Shown here one piece after another: positions 35,618 through 45,814 of a DNA stretch of 64,000 bases. Origin of the DNA: Pseudobythopirellula maris (lineage in GTDB: Bacteria; Planctomycetota; Planctomycetia; Pirellulales; Lacipirellulaceae); NCBI RefSeq assembly GCF_007859945.1, contig NZ_SJPQ01000002.1, forward strand, positions 784,279 to 848,278, given 5' to 3'. Every line of letters starts with the position of its first letter. Within the stretch, counting starts at the first letter, position 1. The position numbers and the translations under genes are program-made. Under the pieces are notes generated by a model, which was not told where the DNA came from, searched no databases, and saw nothing but the letters and a program-made list of their open reading frames with translations.

Positions 35618-38600
35618 CTAAACCACCGTCGGCCCCGACCCAAACCGTTCCTGCAAGCTCTCCACCTCCATCTCCTCCTCACGCAGCGCGGCCATCGCGC
35701 GGACGGCCGCCTCGGCCGCCTCGATCGTCGTGAGGCACGGCACGCCGGCGGCCGTGGCGGCGGCGCGGATGCGGCCCTCGTCGGTGCGAGCGCCCTTGCC
35801 GACCGGGGTGTTCATCACCAGCGCGACGCGCTCGTCGGTCAGCAGGTCCAAGAGGTTCGGCTGGCCCTCTTTGATCTTCTTGACGCGCTCGGCTTCGACG
35901 CCGGCCTCGGCGAGCGCCGCGCAGGTGCCGGCCGTGGCCAGCAGGTCGTAGCCCAAGCGTTTGAGCTCCTTGGCGAGCTCCACGGCGCGCGGCTTGTGCT
36001 TCGGGGCGACGCTCAGGAACACCGCGCCGCTCTCGGGCAGCACCGTGCCGGCGGCGAGCTGGCTCTTGGCGAACGCCATCGAGAACCGCGGGCTGACGCC
36101 CATCACCTCGCCGGTGCTGCGCATCTCGGGGCCCAAGACGATGTCGACGCCGCGGAACTTGATGAACGGGAAGACCGCCTCTTTGACCGACACCTGGGCC
36201 GGGATCGGGTCGCTCGTCACGCCCTGCTCCTTGAGCGACACGCCCGCCATCACCTTGGCCGCCACCTTGGCGGCCGGCAGGCCGGTCGCCTTCGAGACGA
36301 ACGGGGCGGTGCGGCTGGCCCGTGGGTTGACCTCGATGATGTAAAGGACCGGCTTCGCCGTGGAGGGGCTAGGGGTTGGGGGCTGGGGGTTAGGGGACGC
36401 GCCGGGGGCGGAGCTTGCGGCGCCGAGCGCGTCGCTAGCCCCTAGCCCCTCGCTGCTAGCCCCTTCATCCGTCTCCCACCGCACGGCGTATTGCACGTTC
36501 ATCAGCCCCACCACGCCCAGGTCCATCGCCATCGCGACGGTCGCCGCGCGGATCTCGGCGAGCACCGGGCCGGGCAGGCTGTAGGCGGGGATCGCGCAAG
36601 CCGAGTCGCCCGAGTGGACGCCCGCCTCTTCGATGTGCTCCATGACGCCCGCGACGACGACGTCTGTGCCGTCGCAGATCGCGTCGACGTCGACCTCGGT
36701 CGCCCCCTCCAGGAAGCTGTCGATCAGCACCGGCTGGCCCTCGGCCGCCAGGAACGCCGCGGCGACGAAGCGGTCGAGCTGCGAGGCGTCGTAGCAGATC
36801 TCCATCGCCCGGCCGCCCAGCACGAAGCTGGGACGCACGAGCACGGGGTAGCCGATTCGCTCGACGATCAGCCGCGCCTCGTCCATCGTGCGGGCGATGC
36901 CGTTGGCCGGCTGGCGGAGGTTCAGCCGCTCGAGTAGCTGCTGGAACTGCTCGCGGTCTTCGGCGGCGTCGATCGCGTCGACCGGCGTGCCGATGATCGG
37001 CACGCCCGCCTCCTGGAGCGCGCGGGCCAGGTTGAGCGGCGTCTGCCCGCCGAACTGCACGATCACGCCGTCGGGCTGCACGCGGTCGCAGATGTTGAGC
37101 ACGTCTTCGACGGTGAGCGGCTCGAAGAACAGCAGGTCGCTCGTGTCGTAGTCGGTCGAAACGGTCTCGGGATTCGAGTTCACCATGACCGACTCGATGC
37201 CGAGCTCGCGCATCGCGAAGCTGGCGTGGCAGCAGCAGTAGTCGAACTCGATCCCCTGGCCGATGCGGTTCGGCCCGCCGCCGAGGATCATGATCCGCTT
37301 CTTGTCGCCCTTGGCCGGGGTCTCGTCCTCGGTCTCGTAGGTCGAGTAGAAGTAGGGGGTGTAGGCCTCGAACTCGGCCGAGCAGGTGTCGACCGCCTTG
37401 TAGGCGGCGCGGATGCCTCGCTTGAGCCGCTCGGCGCGGACCTCGGTCTCGCTGCGGCCGAAGATCGTGGCGATCTGGCGATCGGCGAAGCCGTGGCGTT
37501 TGGCGCGGCGGAACGCCTCGTCGCTGAGGTTCGACAGATCGCCGATTTCGCGGAGCGCGTCTTCCGTCTCCACGATCTCGTACAGGTGGTCGAGGAACCA
37601 CGGGTCGATCGCCGTGATCTCGTGCAGCCGCTCGGGCGACATGCCGGCCTTGATTGCGTACCGCAGGTACCACACACGCTCGGGGCAGGGCCGAGAGAGA
37701 CGCTCCTGGATCTCGTCCTCGTCCGGCTGCTCGGGCGTGCCCCACAGGTCTTTCTTGTCGCTGCCGAAGCCGAAGGCGCCGACCTCCAGGCCGCGCAGGG
37801 CCTTCTGGAAGCTCTCCTTGAACGTCGAGCCGATGGCCATCGTCTCGCCGACGCTCTTCATCTGCGTGGTGAGCGTGTCGTCGGCCTCGGGGAATTTCTC
37901 GAACGCGAAGCGCGGGATCTTCGTCACGACGTAGTCGATCGCCGGCTCGAAGCAGGCGGTGGTCTCGCGCGTGATGTCGTTCGGCAGCTCGTGCAGGCGG
38001 TAGCCGACGGCGAGCTTGGCGGCGATCTTGGCGATCGGGAAGCCGGTCGCCTTTGACGCGAGCGCGCTAGAGCGGCTCACGCGGGGGTTCATCTCGATGA
38101 CGATCATCCGCCCGTCATCCGGGTTGATCGCGAACTGGATGTTCGAGCCGCCGGTCTCGACGCCGATCTCGCGGATGACGGCGAGCGAGGCGTCGCGCAT
38201 CCGCTGGTACTCTTTGTCGGAGAGCGTTTGCGCCGGGGCCACGGTGATCGAGTCGCCGGTATGTACGCCCATCGGGTCGAAGTTCTCGATCGCGCAGATG
38301 ATCACGACGTTGTCGTCGGCGTCGCGCATGACCTCCATCTCGTACTCTTTCCAGCCGAGGATCGATTCTTCGATCAGCACCTCGGTGGTGGGCGAGAGGT
38401 CGAGGCCGCGGCGGACCATGTCGTCGAACTCTTGGCGGTTGTAGGCGATGCCGCCGCCCGAGCCGCCCATGGTGAAGCTGGGACGGATAATGGCCGGCAG
38501 GCTGATCTGATCGATCCACTCGCGGGCCGCCTCGAGGGTCTGGACCGTCATGCCTTTGCAGACGCCCAGGCCGAGCTTGTCCATCGCGGCCTTGAACCGC

Positions 38601-38989
38601 TCACGGTTCTCCGCCTTGTCGATTACGTCCGCGTTGGCGGCGATCATCTCGACGCCGTGCTTCTCGAGCACGCCGTTCGCGTCGAGGTCCATCGCTAGGT
38701 TCAGCGCGGTCTGGCCGCCGAGGGTCGGCAGCAGGGCGTCGGGCTTCTCGCGCTCGATGATCTTCTCGACGACCCGCCAGGTGAGCGGCTCGATGTAGGT
38801 CCGGTCGGCCATCGACGGATCGGTCATGATCGTCGCCGGGTTCGAGTTGACGAGCACGACCTCGTAACCCTCTTCCTTGAGCGCTTTGCACGCCTGGACG
38901 CCGGAGTAGTCGAACTCGCACGCCTGGCCGATGACGATCGGGCCGGAGCCGAGCAGCAGGATCTTCTTGAGGTCTTCGCGTTTGGGCAC
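35618..38989 (-). CDS. carB: Carbamoyl-phosphate synthase large subunit
   Basis: The gene starts with GTG at 38989, giving [29 protein letters not shown] as in other CarB proteins; the upstream frame is non-homologous. The 1123-residue product has two ATP-grasp halves (N-terminal to about residue 400; C-terminal from about 570 with [23 protein letters not shown]), the oligomerisation part between, and an MGS-like allosteric domain at the C-terminus. It makes carbamoyl phosphate for arginine and pyrimidines with CarA, which is not in the window. An extra segment of about 40 residues (838-877, Ala/Ser/Pro-rich) sits in the second ATP-grasp just before [12 protein letters not shown] and is encoded by a palindromic repeat. 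Confidence 0.95.
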   Translation of the reverse strand: MPKREDLKKILLLGSGPIVIGQACEFDYSGVQACKALKEEGYEVVLVNSNPATIMTDPSMADRTYIEPLTWRVVEKIIEREKPDALLPTLGGQTALNLAMDLDANGVLEKHGVEMIAANADVIDKAENRERFKAAMDKLGLGVCKGMTVQTLEAAREWIDQISLPAIIRPSFTMGGSGGGIAYNRQEFDDMVRRGLDLSPTTEVLIEESILGWKEYEMEVMRDADDNVVIICAIENFDPMGVHTGDSITVAPAQTLSDKEYQRMRDASLAVIREIGVETGGSNIQFAINPDDGRMIVIEMNPRVSRSSALASKATGFPIAKIAAKLAVGYRLHELPNDITRETTACFEPAIDYVVTKIPRFAFEKFPEADDTLTTQMKSVGETMAIGSTFKESFQKALRGLEVGAFGFGSDKKDLWGTPEQPDEDEIQERLSRPCPERVWYLRYAIKAGMSPERLHEITAIDPWFLDHLYEIVETEDALREIGDLSNLSDEAFRRAKRHGFADRQIATIFGRSETEVRAERLKRGIRAAYKAVDTCSAEFEAYTPYFYSTYETEDETPAKGDKKRIMILGGGPNRIGQGIEFDYCCCHASFAMRELGIESVMVNSNPETVSTDYDTSDLLFFEPLTVEDVLNICDRVQPDGVIVQFGGQTPLNLARALQEAGVPIIGTPVDAIDAAEDREQFQQLLERLNLRQPANGIARTMDEARLIVERIGYPVLVRPSFVLGGRAMEICYDASQLDRFVAAAFLAAEGQPVLIDSFLEGATEVDVDAICDGTDVVVAGVMEHIEEAGVHSGDSACAIPAYSLPGPVLAEIRAATVAMAMDLGVVGLMNVQYAVRWETDEGASSEGLGASDALGAASSAPGASPNPQPPTPSPSTAKPVLYIIEVNPRASRTAPFVSKATGLPAAKVAAKVMAGVSLKEQGVTSDPIPAQVSVKEAVFPFIKFRGVDIVLGPEMRSTGEVMGVSPRFSMAFAKSQLAAGTVLPESGAVFLSVAPKHKPRAVELAKELKRLGYDLLATAGTCAALAEAGVEAERVKKIKEGQPNLLDLLTDERVALVMNTPVGKGARTDEGRIRAAATAAGVPCLTTIEAAEAAVRAMAALREEEMEVESLQERFGSGPTVV
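36364..36464. repeat. Palindromic repeat inserted in frame within carB
   Basis: The left arm (36364-36402) is rich in GGGGCTAGGGG/GGGTTAGGGG units and ends GACGCG. The right arm (36428-36464) is its reverse complement (CGCGTCGCTAGCCCCTAGCCCC...). The whole block is a multiple of three in effect, and its translation ([20 protein letters not shown] and onward) has no counterpart in normal CarB. It resembles intergenic REP-like elements and Rickettsia-type in-gene palindromes. Confidence 0.85.
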
Positions 38990-39203
38990 GGCGTTTGTGG
39001 GCGTTCTGGCGGGGCGGGCGGGGCGGGTAAAATCGCTCCAGCGTAGCACGCCGCCAGAAGGCCCATCAACCGGCCCCGGCGCCCGAAGAACAGGTCCCAA
39101 ACGCGACCAGAGAAGGCGCCACGTCAACAATTCGGCGACAGCCGGCGACTTGCAGTCGCCGGGAGCCTTGGACGCACGCCACGTCCCGTGGGGCCCAAGC
39201 CGC

Positions 39204-40064
39204 TTACCAGCGGTCGGTGGGGCGGGTGAGCACTTCGTTGAGAACCACCGCCTGGCGTATCCCCGCAGGGCTGCGCAGCTGCGCGACGAGCTGCTCGGCG
39301 ATGGTCGCCGGCGGCGGGGGGTCGTCGCGCGAGTCCCAGTCGACCGCGTCGTGCGACAGGTTGCCGATCTGGTGGTCGAACTTGGCGTGGACCCGCTCGG
39401 CGGCGTGGTCGTCGGCCATCGCGATCTTGGCCCCGAGGTGCGCCGCCTGCTCGGCGAGCTGGCTCTCGGGAAGACGGCTCATCTGCTTCCGTCTGAGTTC
39501 TTTGTCCTTCCGGCCGGCGAGGCGGCGTAGGTCGTCCTGGTCCGCAGCGCGGCGGACCGAAGCCGCCTCGGCCGCGGCGCCGCGGGGCGCGTCGTTGCGA
39601 TCGCTGCTGAACACCTCGATCCGCGGTTTGCGCGGTTGGGGCTTCTCCACGACAACGGGCTGCGGCTGCGGACGCGGCGGCTGGGTGTGTTGCGATTGGC
39701 CGTGCTGCGGCGGGTCGGCCTTCTTCTTGGGCTCGTGGCCTAACTGCTTGAGGAAGTCTTCCACCTCGCTGCGCAGCTGCTTCTGCTCGGGCGTCGGCTG
39801 GGGCCGGCCGGCGGCCGCTTGGGCCTGGTTGGCGTCGCGCTGCTGTTCGTCACGCTGATTGCCTTCGCGCCGCTCGGGGCGCAGCTCGACCAACTCGTCC
39901 GCTTCCTGCAACCGCTTAGCCTCGCGGGCCTCGCTCATCGCCGTAAGGATGTGCCGCATCAGGATGAAGCCGACGAACAAGAACGGCGCGAGCACGTCGA
40001 GCAGCCCGGCTTGCAGGAAGCCGGCGGCGAGCGGGTCGACGGTGAGGAGCTGTGTGAGCGTCAT
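39204..40064 (-). CDS. Membrane-anchored charged hypothetical protein next to floA
   Basis: A 286-residue protein with one N-terminal membrane segment (about 18-40, [21 protein letters not shown]), then a long Gln/Arg/Glu-rich, probably helical and disordered cytoplasmic region, and a conserved-looking C-terminal motif ([34 protein letters not shown]). No family recognised. It starts 36 bases downstream of floA on the same strand, so it is likely an accessory protein of the FloA module. A hairpin (39142-39162, perfect 9-bp stem) lies between it and carB. Confidence 0.75.
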   Translation of the reverse strand: MTLTQLLTVDPLAAGFLQAGLLDVLAPFLFVGFILMRHILTAMSEAREAKRLQEADELVELRPERREGNQRDEQQRDANQAQAAAGRPQPTPEQKQLRSEVEDFLKQLGHEPKKKADPPQHGQSQHTQPPRPQPQPVVVEKPQPRKPRIEVFSSDRNDAPRGAAAEAASVRRAADQDDLRRLAGRKDKELRRKQMSRLPESQLAEQAAHLGAKIAMADDHAAERVHAKFDHQIGNLSHDAVDWDSRDDPPPPATIAEQLVAQLRSPAGIRQAVVLNEVLTRPTDRW

Positions 40065-40100
40065 GGATTAACTCCCTCGCCCGTGGGCGAAGAGAAACGT

Positions 40101-41147
40101 TTACTTCCCGCCCGTGGCGATCGCTTCGCGCATGTCGGTGTCGGCCTGCACGTTCTTCATCTTGTAGTAATCGAGGATCCCCAGCTTGCCGGTCTGGAAC
40201 GCCTCGGCCATGGCGCGAGGCACCTCGGCCTCGGCCTCGACGAGCTTGGCTCGCTTCTCTTCGATGCCGGCGAGGTTCTCCTGCTCTTGCGAGACGGCCA
40301 TCGCCCGGCGCCCCTCGGCCTGGGCGCGGGCCACGCGGGTGTCGGCCTCGGCCTGATCGGCCTGGAGGCGGGCGCCGACGTTGTCGCCCACGTCGATGTC
40401 GGCGATGTCGATCGACACAATCTCGAACGCCGTTTGCGAGTCGAGGTTCCGATCGATCACCGCCTTGGTGATACGATCGGGATTCTCCAGCACCTCCTTG
40501 TGGCTGTCGGCCGAGCCGATCGCCGAGACGATTCCCTCGCCCACGCGGGCGATGATCGTCTCCTCCGTGGCGCCGCCGATCAGCTGGTTGAGGTTCGCGC
40601 GGACCGTGACGCGGGCCTTCACCTTGAGCTGGATGCCGTCTTTGGCGATCGCGTCGAGCGAGGGCCGCTTGCTCCCCTTGGCCGGGCAGTCGATCACCCG
40701 CGGGTAGACGCTCGTCTGCACCGCCTCGAGGATGTTGCGGCCGGCCAGGTCGATGGCGGTGGCCTGCTTGAAGCCGAGTTCGACGATCTTGGCCTTGCGC
40801 GCCGCGATCATCGAGCGGATCACGAGCGGCACGTTGCCGCCCGCCATGTAGTGCGCCTCGAGGCCCTTGGTCGTGACGCCCTCCTCTTCGGTGATGCCGG
40901 CCTGCACGGCCATGATCTTGCTACGCACGATCACGGTGGGGTTCACCTTGCGGAAAGTCATCCGCAGGAGGTCGAAGAGCCCGATGCCGGCGTCGGTCGT
41001 AATCGACTGGATGTAGAGCCGGAAGAAACGCGCCAAGATCGCGATGAACACCAGCACGGCGATCAGCGCGCCGATCGTCAGCACGATCCACAGGCGGGAG
41101 TCGTTGAGGATCCCTTGGGCGAGGAGCGGCATGGGGTGCGTGGCCAT
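40101..41147 (-). CDS. floA: Flotillin-like membrane scaffold protein
   Basis: A 348-residue FloA (YqfA-type) protein. One N-terminal membrane hairpin (about 20-42) is followed by the SPFH/band-7-like domain ([81 protein letters not shown]) and a coiled C-terminal region rich in Ala/Glu repeats ([41 protein letters not shown]). Family proteins organise membrane microdomains. It sits downstream of two NfeD-family genes, the standard flotillin partner context. Confidence 0.95.
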   Translation of the reverse strand: MATHPMPLLAQGILNDSRLWIVLTIGALIAVLVFIAILARFFRLYIQSITTDAGIGLFDLLRMTFRKVNPTVIVRSKIMAVQAGITEEEGVTTKGLEAHYMAGGNVPLVIRSMIAARKAKIVELGFKQATAIDLAGRNILEAVQTSVYPRVIDCPAKGSKRPSLDAIAKDGIQLKVKARVTVRANLNQLIGGATEETIIARVGEGIVSAIGSADSHKEVLENPDRITKAVIDRNLDSQTAFEIVSIDIADIDVGDNVGARLQADQAEADTRVARAQAEGRRAMAVSQEQENLAGIEEKRAKLVEAEAEVPRAMAEAFQTGKLGILDYYKMKNVQADTDMREAIATGGK

Positions 41148-41308
41148 AGGGAAGTGTCTGCGTGGGGTGACCGAAGAGCGGCGCCAAGCGGGGCTTGGCT
41201 ACTGTTGTTTGTAGACGCCCGCAGCCGGGGCTTCAAGCTCGGAGGCGTGCTTGCCACGGGAAACAAGGCCGCAAGAGGGACCGCCCTCCGCGGTGTTGCC
41301 GGGCTTCT

Positions 41309-41420
41309 GTAGGGAACGCCCTCCGTGGCGTCCCGGCCCTGGACACACGCTTTTCCGCCAGTGCTTTCAGGGACAGCCTTGCCCGCCGGGGTTCGGAACG
41401 CCACGCAGAGCGTTCCCTGC
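41309..41420. repeat. REP-like inverted repeat between floA and the short NfeD gene
   Basis: AGGGAACGCCCTCCGTGGCG (41311-41330) and its imperfect reverse complement (41397-41420) flank about 65 bases. A related partial unit (GACCGCCCTCCGCGGTG) lies just before, at 41278-41295. The repeat fills the gap between two genes usually close together. Confidence 0.7.
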
Positions 41421-41425
41421 AGCGA

Positions 41426-42022
41426 TCAGCTTGATTGTGAGTCTGTGTCGAAATCGAAGTCTCCCAGCCCCAGCGTCTCGGCGGGGCGGGCCAGCGGGTC
41501 GACCGACGTCTCCTCGGCGGTGGCGAGTTCGCTCTGCTCGGCCCGGCGGACCATGATCCGGTTGCCACGCACCTCGATCACTTTGACCGCCTGCCCGGGG
41601 TCGATCGCCTGGCCCTGGCTGATCGCGTCGAGACGCTCGCCGTCGATCTCGATGACGCCCGAGGGGAGCATCTTCGACTTGGCCAGCCCGATGCGGCCCT
41701 CCAGCGCGTGGCGGGCGTCGTCGTTGCGGACCTCGTCGCTCGTCGGCGCCGAGCCGAGCAGCAGCTTGCCTAGGGGGGTGTAGGGCAGGTAGGTGAACGC
41801 CGCGTAAACGGCCGTCGGCACGACAATCGCCTCCATCCCGGCGAACAACACGCCGCGGAAAATGCCGCCCGACAAGTAGGCGTAATAAACCGACGCCACG
41901 AGGCTGAGCCCCGCGAACAACCCCAGCACGCCCCCCGACGGGAAGAAGACTTCGGCCACGATCAACAGGCTGCCGATGATCATCAGCAGCGTGGCGATCG
42001 AGAGGTCGTCGAGCAGATTCAT
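41426..42022 (-). CDS. Short NfeD family membrane protein
   Basis: A 198-residue protein (start 42022) with two to four N-terminal transmembrane helices and a C-terminal OB-fold NfeD domain (GRIGLAKSKMLPSGVIEIDGERLDAISQGQAIDPGQAVKVIEVRGNRIMVRR). Such short NfeD proteins pair with flotillins by family knowledge. It lies between the long NfeD protein and floA on the same strand. An acidic tail (LGDFDFDTDSQSS) ends the protein. Confidence 0.9.
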   Translation of the reverse strand: MNLLDDLSIATLLMIIGSLLIVAEVFFPSGGVLGLFAGLSLVASVYYAYLSGGIFRGVLFAGMEAIVVPTAVYAAFTYLPYTPLGKLLLGSAPTSDEVRNDDARHALEGRIGLAKSKMLPSGVIEIDGERLDAISQGQAIDPGQAVKVIEVRGNRIMVRRAEQSELATAEETSVDPLARPAETLGLGDFDFDTDSQSS

Positions 42023-42120
42023 TGCTGCACGGGGGGAAGGATTCGGGAGGCGGCGGTCGGAAGATACGGCGGACAACAACAGTGTAGCGGAGAACGGCGG
42101 GGTGAGAACTTCGGGATGTC

Positions 42121-44493
42121 TCACACCTGCCGCACCAGCACCCGCGTCCCCTGAACCTTCACGACCTCGACCCGCGCGCCGCGGTCGATCGCTCCGCCGT
42201 CGGCCATCACGTCGACCAGTTCGCCGTCGATCTCCGCCTTGCCGGAGGGCAACAAGGAGGTGGTCGCTTCGCCCCGTTGGCCGACGAGGTGGGTGTAGTC
42301 GGCGATCGCTTCGCGGCGTTCTTGCTCGATGCGGTCGGCCTCTTCGCCGCCGGCGAGGGTGAGCCTCTGGAACACCGGCGAGTGGGGCAGGTACTTGCGC
42401 AGCGCGAGCCCCACCACCAGGCAGCCGACCGCCGAGCCGGCCACCACGCTGAGCGAATCACGCAGCTGATCGAGCTGCGATTCGGTTTGCGGCAAAATGA
42501 ACGTTTGGCTCGCCAGCACCAAGGCGGCGATCACCATCGCCCCGCCCCCCAGCCCAAAAATGCCAAACCCCGGCAGCACGAAGATCTCGACCAGGATGAA
42601 CATCAGACCAACGATAAACAGCAACGCCTCGAGCCAGTCGGCCGTGCCGTGCAGAAACTTGCTCCAAAAGAACAGCATGAAGGCGACGGCGGAGATAAAC
42701 CCGCCGATGCCGAGGCCGGGCGTGTTGAGCTCCAGGTAGATCCCGGCGATCGCGGCCACCAGCAGCAACGCGGCGAAGCCGGGCGACGCGAGCGCCTCGA
42801 CCAGTTCGAGCGCCCAGTTGGGCTCGGCGGTGCGGGGCGCCGACTCGAGGCCGTAGAGCCGCGCGAGGCCGTCGACGCTGTCGACCACCGCCCAGGCGAC
42901 GCCGAGCCGCTCGGCCCGTTCGGCGTCGAGCGCGAGCGGCTCGCCCGCCTCGGTGACCACCTCGCCGACCCGCCAGTCGTCGGGGTTGGGCTGCTCGGCG
43001 AGCTCCTCGGGACAAAAGTCCCGCTGAGCCCCATTGATGTTGTGGCTGTAACGCCGCACCTCCAGCGCGGGATCGACCACGGAGGAGAGCAACGACCAGG
43101 TGCGGCCGGTCCGCTCGGCGAGCGACTCGCGGAGCGTCGTGACGATCGACTCGAGTTCGGCACGGCCCAGCGGCGGGTCGGCGGCCGCCTCGTTGGCGGC
43201 GACGGCGTCGGCGGGCTCATCGTCCGCCGCTTCGCGTTTGAGATTGCGGCCGCCGTCGGCGTTCTCGTCGCCGGCGGGATCGGGGACCTCTTCGGCCACC
43301 CGGGCCACCCCTGTCAGCCGGGCGCCGGGGTGCATGACAATCTGATCGCAAGCGAGCGCAACGAGCGCGGCGCCCGCGCCCGCCTCGTTGGGAACGTAGG
43401 CCACGACACGCGCCTCCGCCTCACGCAGGTCGGCGACCGTCCGGGCGAGTTGCAGCGAGTTCCGCCAGTCGCCGCCGGGGCTGTCGATCCGCAAGCCGAT
43501 CCAGTTCGAGCCGCGGGCAATCTCCTCGCCGAGCAACGTTTGGGTGCGTTTGACCACGGCGGGGGTGAGCGGGCCGGCGAGGTCGACCATCACCGGTCGC
43601 CACTCGGCGACCAGCGAGAGGTCCTCGCTGACGTCCGCCTCGGCGGCGCCGAGCACGCGGGCCAAGGTCGCCCGATCGGGCGCCAGGTAGCGCGCCACGC
43701 CGAGCTCGCGGGCCTCGCGACCCGTGAGCACGCCCAACGAACCGGCGGGGACGAGCACCTGCTCGTCGACCACGGTTTGCTCTTCGCTCAGCGTCTGGAG
43801 TTCGGCGCGCGTGACAAACTCCACTCCCCCCTCGGTCTCGACACGCAGCACCTCGAGCCGCGGGTCGACCATGCCGAGCGCCAGGGCCACCGGCGCAGTG
43901 CGTCGTTGCTCGGATATCTGGCGGTAGAGAGCCGCGACGCCCGGCTCGATCGGTTTGGCCGGATCTTCGTCGGCGCCCGCGCGGCCGAACTCGGCGGTCG
44001 GGTCGATCGCGATCTCTTCGCACGCCAACGCCACCAGCACGCCGTGCCCCTCGAGCGACTGCGGAATGTAAGCCACGGTCCGTACGGCGGCGAGCTCGTC
44101 GCTCACCAGGAAGCGGGCGATCGACACGGCCCGCTCGAACGCCGTGCCGGCGCCGCGGCCCTCGCCCGCCTCGGTCGGCCGCAACTCGACCACGAGCACC
44201 GGCCGGCGGCCGTCGACGCTAGGCGATTCGGTCAATTGCGTCACGGCACGCTGCAAGCGTCCTTGCAGCGTGCGGTCGTCGTTGCCAACGATCGGCAACG
44301 CCACCCGCACGACCCTGGCCGGCAGAGTCGCGGGCTGGCCGGCAACGGGCGGCTCGGCGGCGTCTTGGGCCGTCGCGCGGCCGCTGGCGAGCCCACCCCA
44401 GAGGAGCAGCGCCAGCAGCAGTGACGGCGTGAGCCCCCACGCAAGCCGCGCGGTGCGCGGGGTCGATTTCGTGTTCAGCGGAGCGAGCCGCAT
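42121..44493 (-). CDS. Long NfeD family protein with two degenerate ClpP-like domains
   Basis: A 790-residue NfeD1b-type protein. It has a signal peptide, a first ClpP/crotonase-like unit (about 60-260), a second (about 310-470), 4-5 membrane helices (about 570-690) and a C-terminal OB domain (about 715-790). In membrane NfeD proteases the nucleophilic Ser lies in an SAG motif before ALA; here the matching positions read EGHGVLVALACEEI (Glu148) and GAGAALVALACDQI (Gly372), so neither unit has the Ser. It is probably a scaffold, not a protease. The gene is upstream of the short NfeD and floA genes, the usual flotillin operon order. Confidence 0.88.
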   Translation of the reverse strand: MRLAPLNTKSTPRTARLAWGLTPSLLLALLLWGGLASGRATAQDAAEPPVAGQPATLPARVVRVALPIVGNDDRTLQGRLQRAVTQLTESPSVDGRRPVLVVELRPTEAGEGRGAGTAFERAVSIARFLVSDELAAVRTVAYIPQSLEGHGVLVALACEEIAIDPTAEFGRAGADEDPAKPIEPGVAALYRQISEQRRTAPVALALGMVDPRLEVLRVETEGGVEFVTRAELQTLSEEQTVVDEQVLVPAGSLGVLTGREARELGVARYLAPDRATLARVLGAAEADVSEDLSLVAEWRPVMVDLAGPLTPAVVKRTQTLLGEEIARGSNWIGLRIDSPGGDWRNSLQLARTVADLREAEARVVAYVPNEAGAGAALVALACDQIVMHPGARLTGVARVAEEVPDPAGDENADGGRNLKREAADDEPADAVAANEAAADPPLGRAELESIVTTLRESLAERTGRTWSLLSSVVDPALEVRRYSHNINGAQRDFCPEELAEQPNPDDWRVGEVVTEAGEPLALDAERAERLGVAWAVVDSVDGLARLYGLESAPRTAEPNWALELVEALASPGFAALLLVAAIAGIYLELNTPGLGIGGFISAVAFMLFFWSKFLHGTADWLEALLFIVGLMFILVEIFVLPGFGIFGLGGGAMVIAALVLASQTFILPQTESQLDQLRDSLSVVAGSAVGCLVVGLALRKYLPHSPVFQRLTLAGGEEADRIEQERREAIADYTHLVGQRGEATTSLLPSGKAEIDGELVDVMADGGAIDRGARVEVVKVQGTRVLVRQV

Positions 44494-44666
44494 GTCGCCT
44501 TCCCTCGGATGAAGCGTGGCGGCCTTGCCGCATGTCGTCATTATAGACCTTCGCTTCGCGATCGGGCAAAGCAGCACCGCGCCGCAGAAGCCTAGCGGGT
44601 GCAGGGACAAGGCGCAATCGTTGCGGCGAGTGCTCTTCGCCGCGGAGAGGACGATCTTGGTCAATT

Positions 44667-45572
44667 TCAGCGGGCGTCGGCGTACTGCGACTCGATCGCC
44701 ACTACGATCTTGCCCGTCGCATCGACCTGGTACCGCATGCCCACCCCGCCGCGCGACTCGCTCATGCCGAGCGGCCCCGAGAGCTCCGCCGTGAGGGTGC
44801 GGCAGGTGGCTGCATCGATCACCACGGGCCCGGCGACCACCAGCCGCATCTGCGCCCCGCGGGCGCCGGAGGCCTCGATCTCGCCCTCGAACCGGGCTGC
44901 GGGGCCTGCGGGTCCTTGCTCGACCGCGACAAGCCGCAAGGTGAACCGCTCGACGGCGCCCATCTCGCCGTCGAAGCTCAGCAGCTGCTTGGCGATCTCC
45001 GGCGGCAGGTTGAGCGTTTCGCCCGTACGCACCGTGCGGCCGGCGAGGAACGCCCCCAGCGGGTTCGGCTTGCCGAGCGTCGCCATGCTTTCGGAGACGA
45101 GACGGAACTCCTCGAGCGGCGGCGTGTCGCCCGCGGGCGTGGTGACGCGCAGCTGCTCGCCCTGGCGGCGGCAGTGGTAAGTGCGTCCGGCGATCGGGTC
45201 GGCGTCGCCCGGTTCGCCATTGAGCGTTTTTCGCGACTCGACGAATCGGGCGACGGCGGCGATCGCTTGGCCGTCGACCACCTCGGCGGCCGTGACCTCG
45301 CGTCGCTGCACGCGGTCCATGGTCATGTCGAGTTCTTCGACCACGCGCTCGCCTTGCCTTGCGACCGAGTGCAGGTTCATCTTGACCGTGATCCGTTGCT
45401 CGACCACGTCGCCTTGGCGGGCGTAGCGTCGGCCGAAGGTCGCCGAGCGGGCGGCGGGCGTCGCCAGGGGCGCCTCGGCCGCGGCGGGGGTGACCGGGCT
45501 GAAACGCTGCGCGGGGGCGGCGCCGGCTGACAGGAAGAGCGCGACACACGCCCCAGCAACGATTCGTGGCAT
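44667..45572 (-). CDS. Secreted hypothetical protein
   Basis: A 301-residue protein with a signal peptide (start 45572, cleavage near APA). The mature protein is beta-rich with regular hydrophobic-polar strands (RYARQGDVVEQRITVKMNLHSV, FTLRLVAVEQGPAGPAARFEGEIEAS, MRYQVDATGKIVVAIESQY). No domain was recognised with confidence. It is upstream of the long NfeD gene on the same strand (173-base gap). Confidence 0.75.
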   Translation of the reverse strand: MPRIVAGACVALFLSAGAAPAQRFSPVTPAAAEAPLATPAARSATFGRRYARQGDVVEQRITVKMNLHSVARQGERVVEELDMTMDRVQRREVTAAEVVDGQAIAAVARFVESRKTLNGEPGDADPIAGRTYHCRRQGEQLRVTTPAGDTPPLEEFRLVSESMATLGKPNPLGAFLAGRTVRTGETLNLPPEIAKQLLSFDGEMGAVERFTLRLVAVEQGPAGPAARFEGEIEASGARGAQMRLVVAGPVVIDAATCRTLTAELSGPLGMSESRGGVGMRYQVDATGKIVVAIESQYADAR

Positions 45573-45814
45573 AACACACCATCCGTGGCGGAAGATTATT
45601 TTATATCGACCCCCGTAATCGTCCGGCAGAAAGGGGACGGGGGTCAAGAGGAAACGCACAAACGCCTGCAACGAGGCGTGAGAGGCGTGCCGAGCGGCGT
45701 AAGCCCCCTGGAGTCTGTATTTTCCGTGACGCCGAGCGTGTGCCTGCTGCCTTCCGGGGGCTCACGCCCGCCGGCTCGCCAGGCGCGCCGGTTTCTTTGG
45801 CGGCGTGATCGGGG

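Noticed and set aside
42277-44424. A 715-codon frame antisense to the long NfeD gene
   Set aside because: Composition is that of a GC-rich shadow; the sense frame has signal peptide, membrane helices and the NfeD domain.
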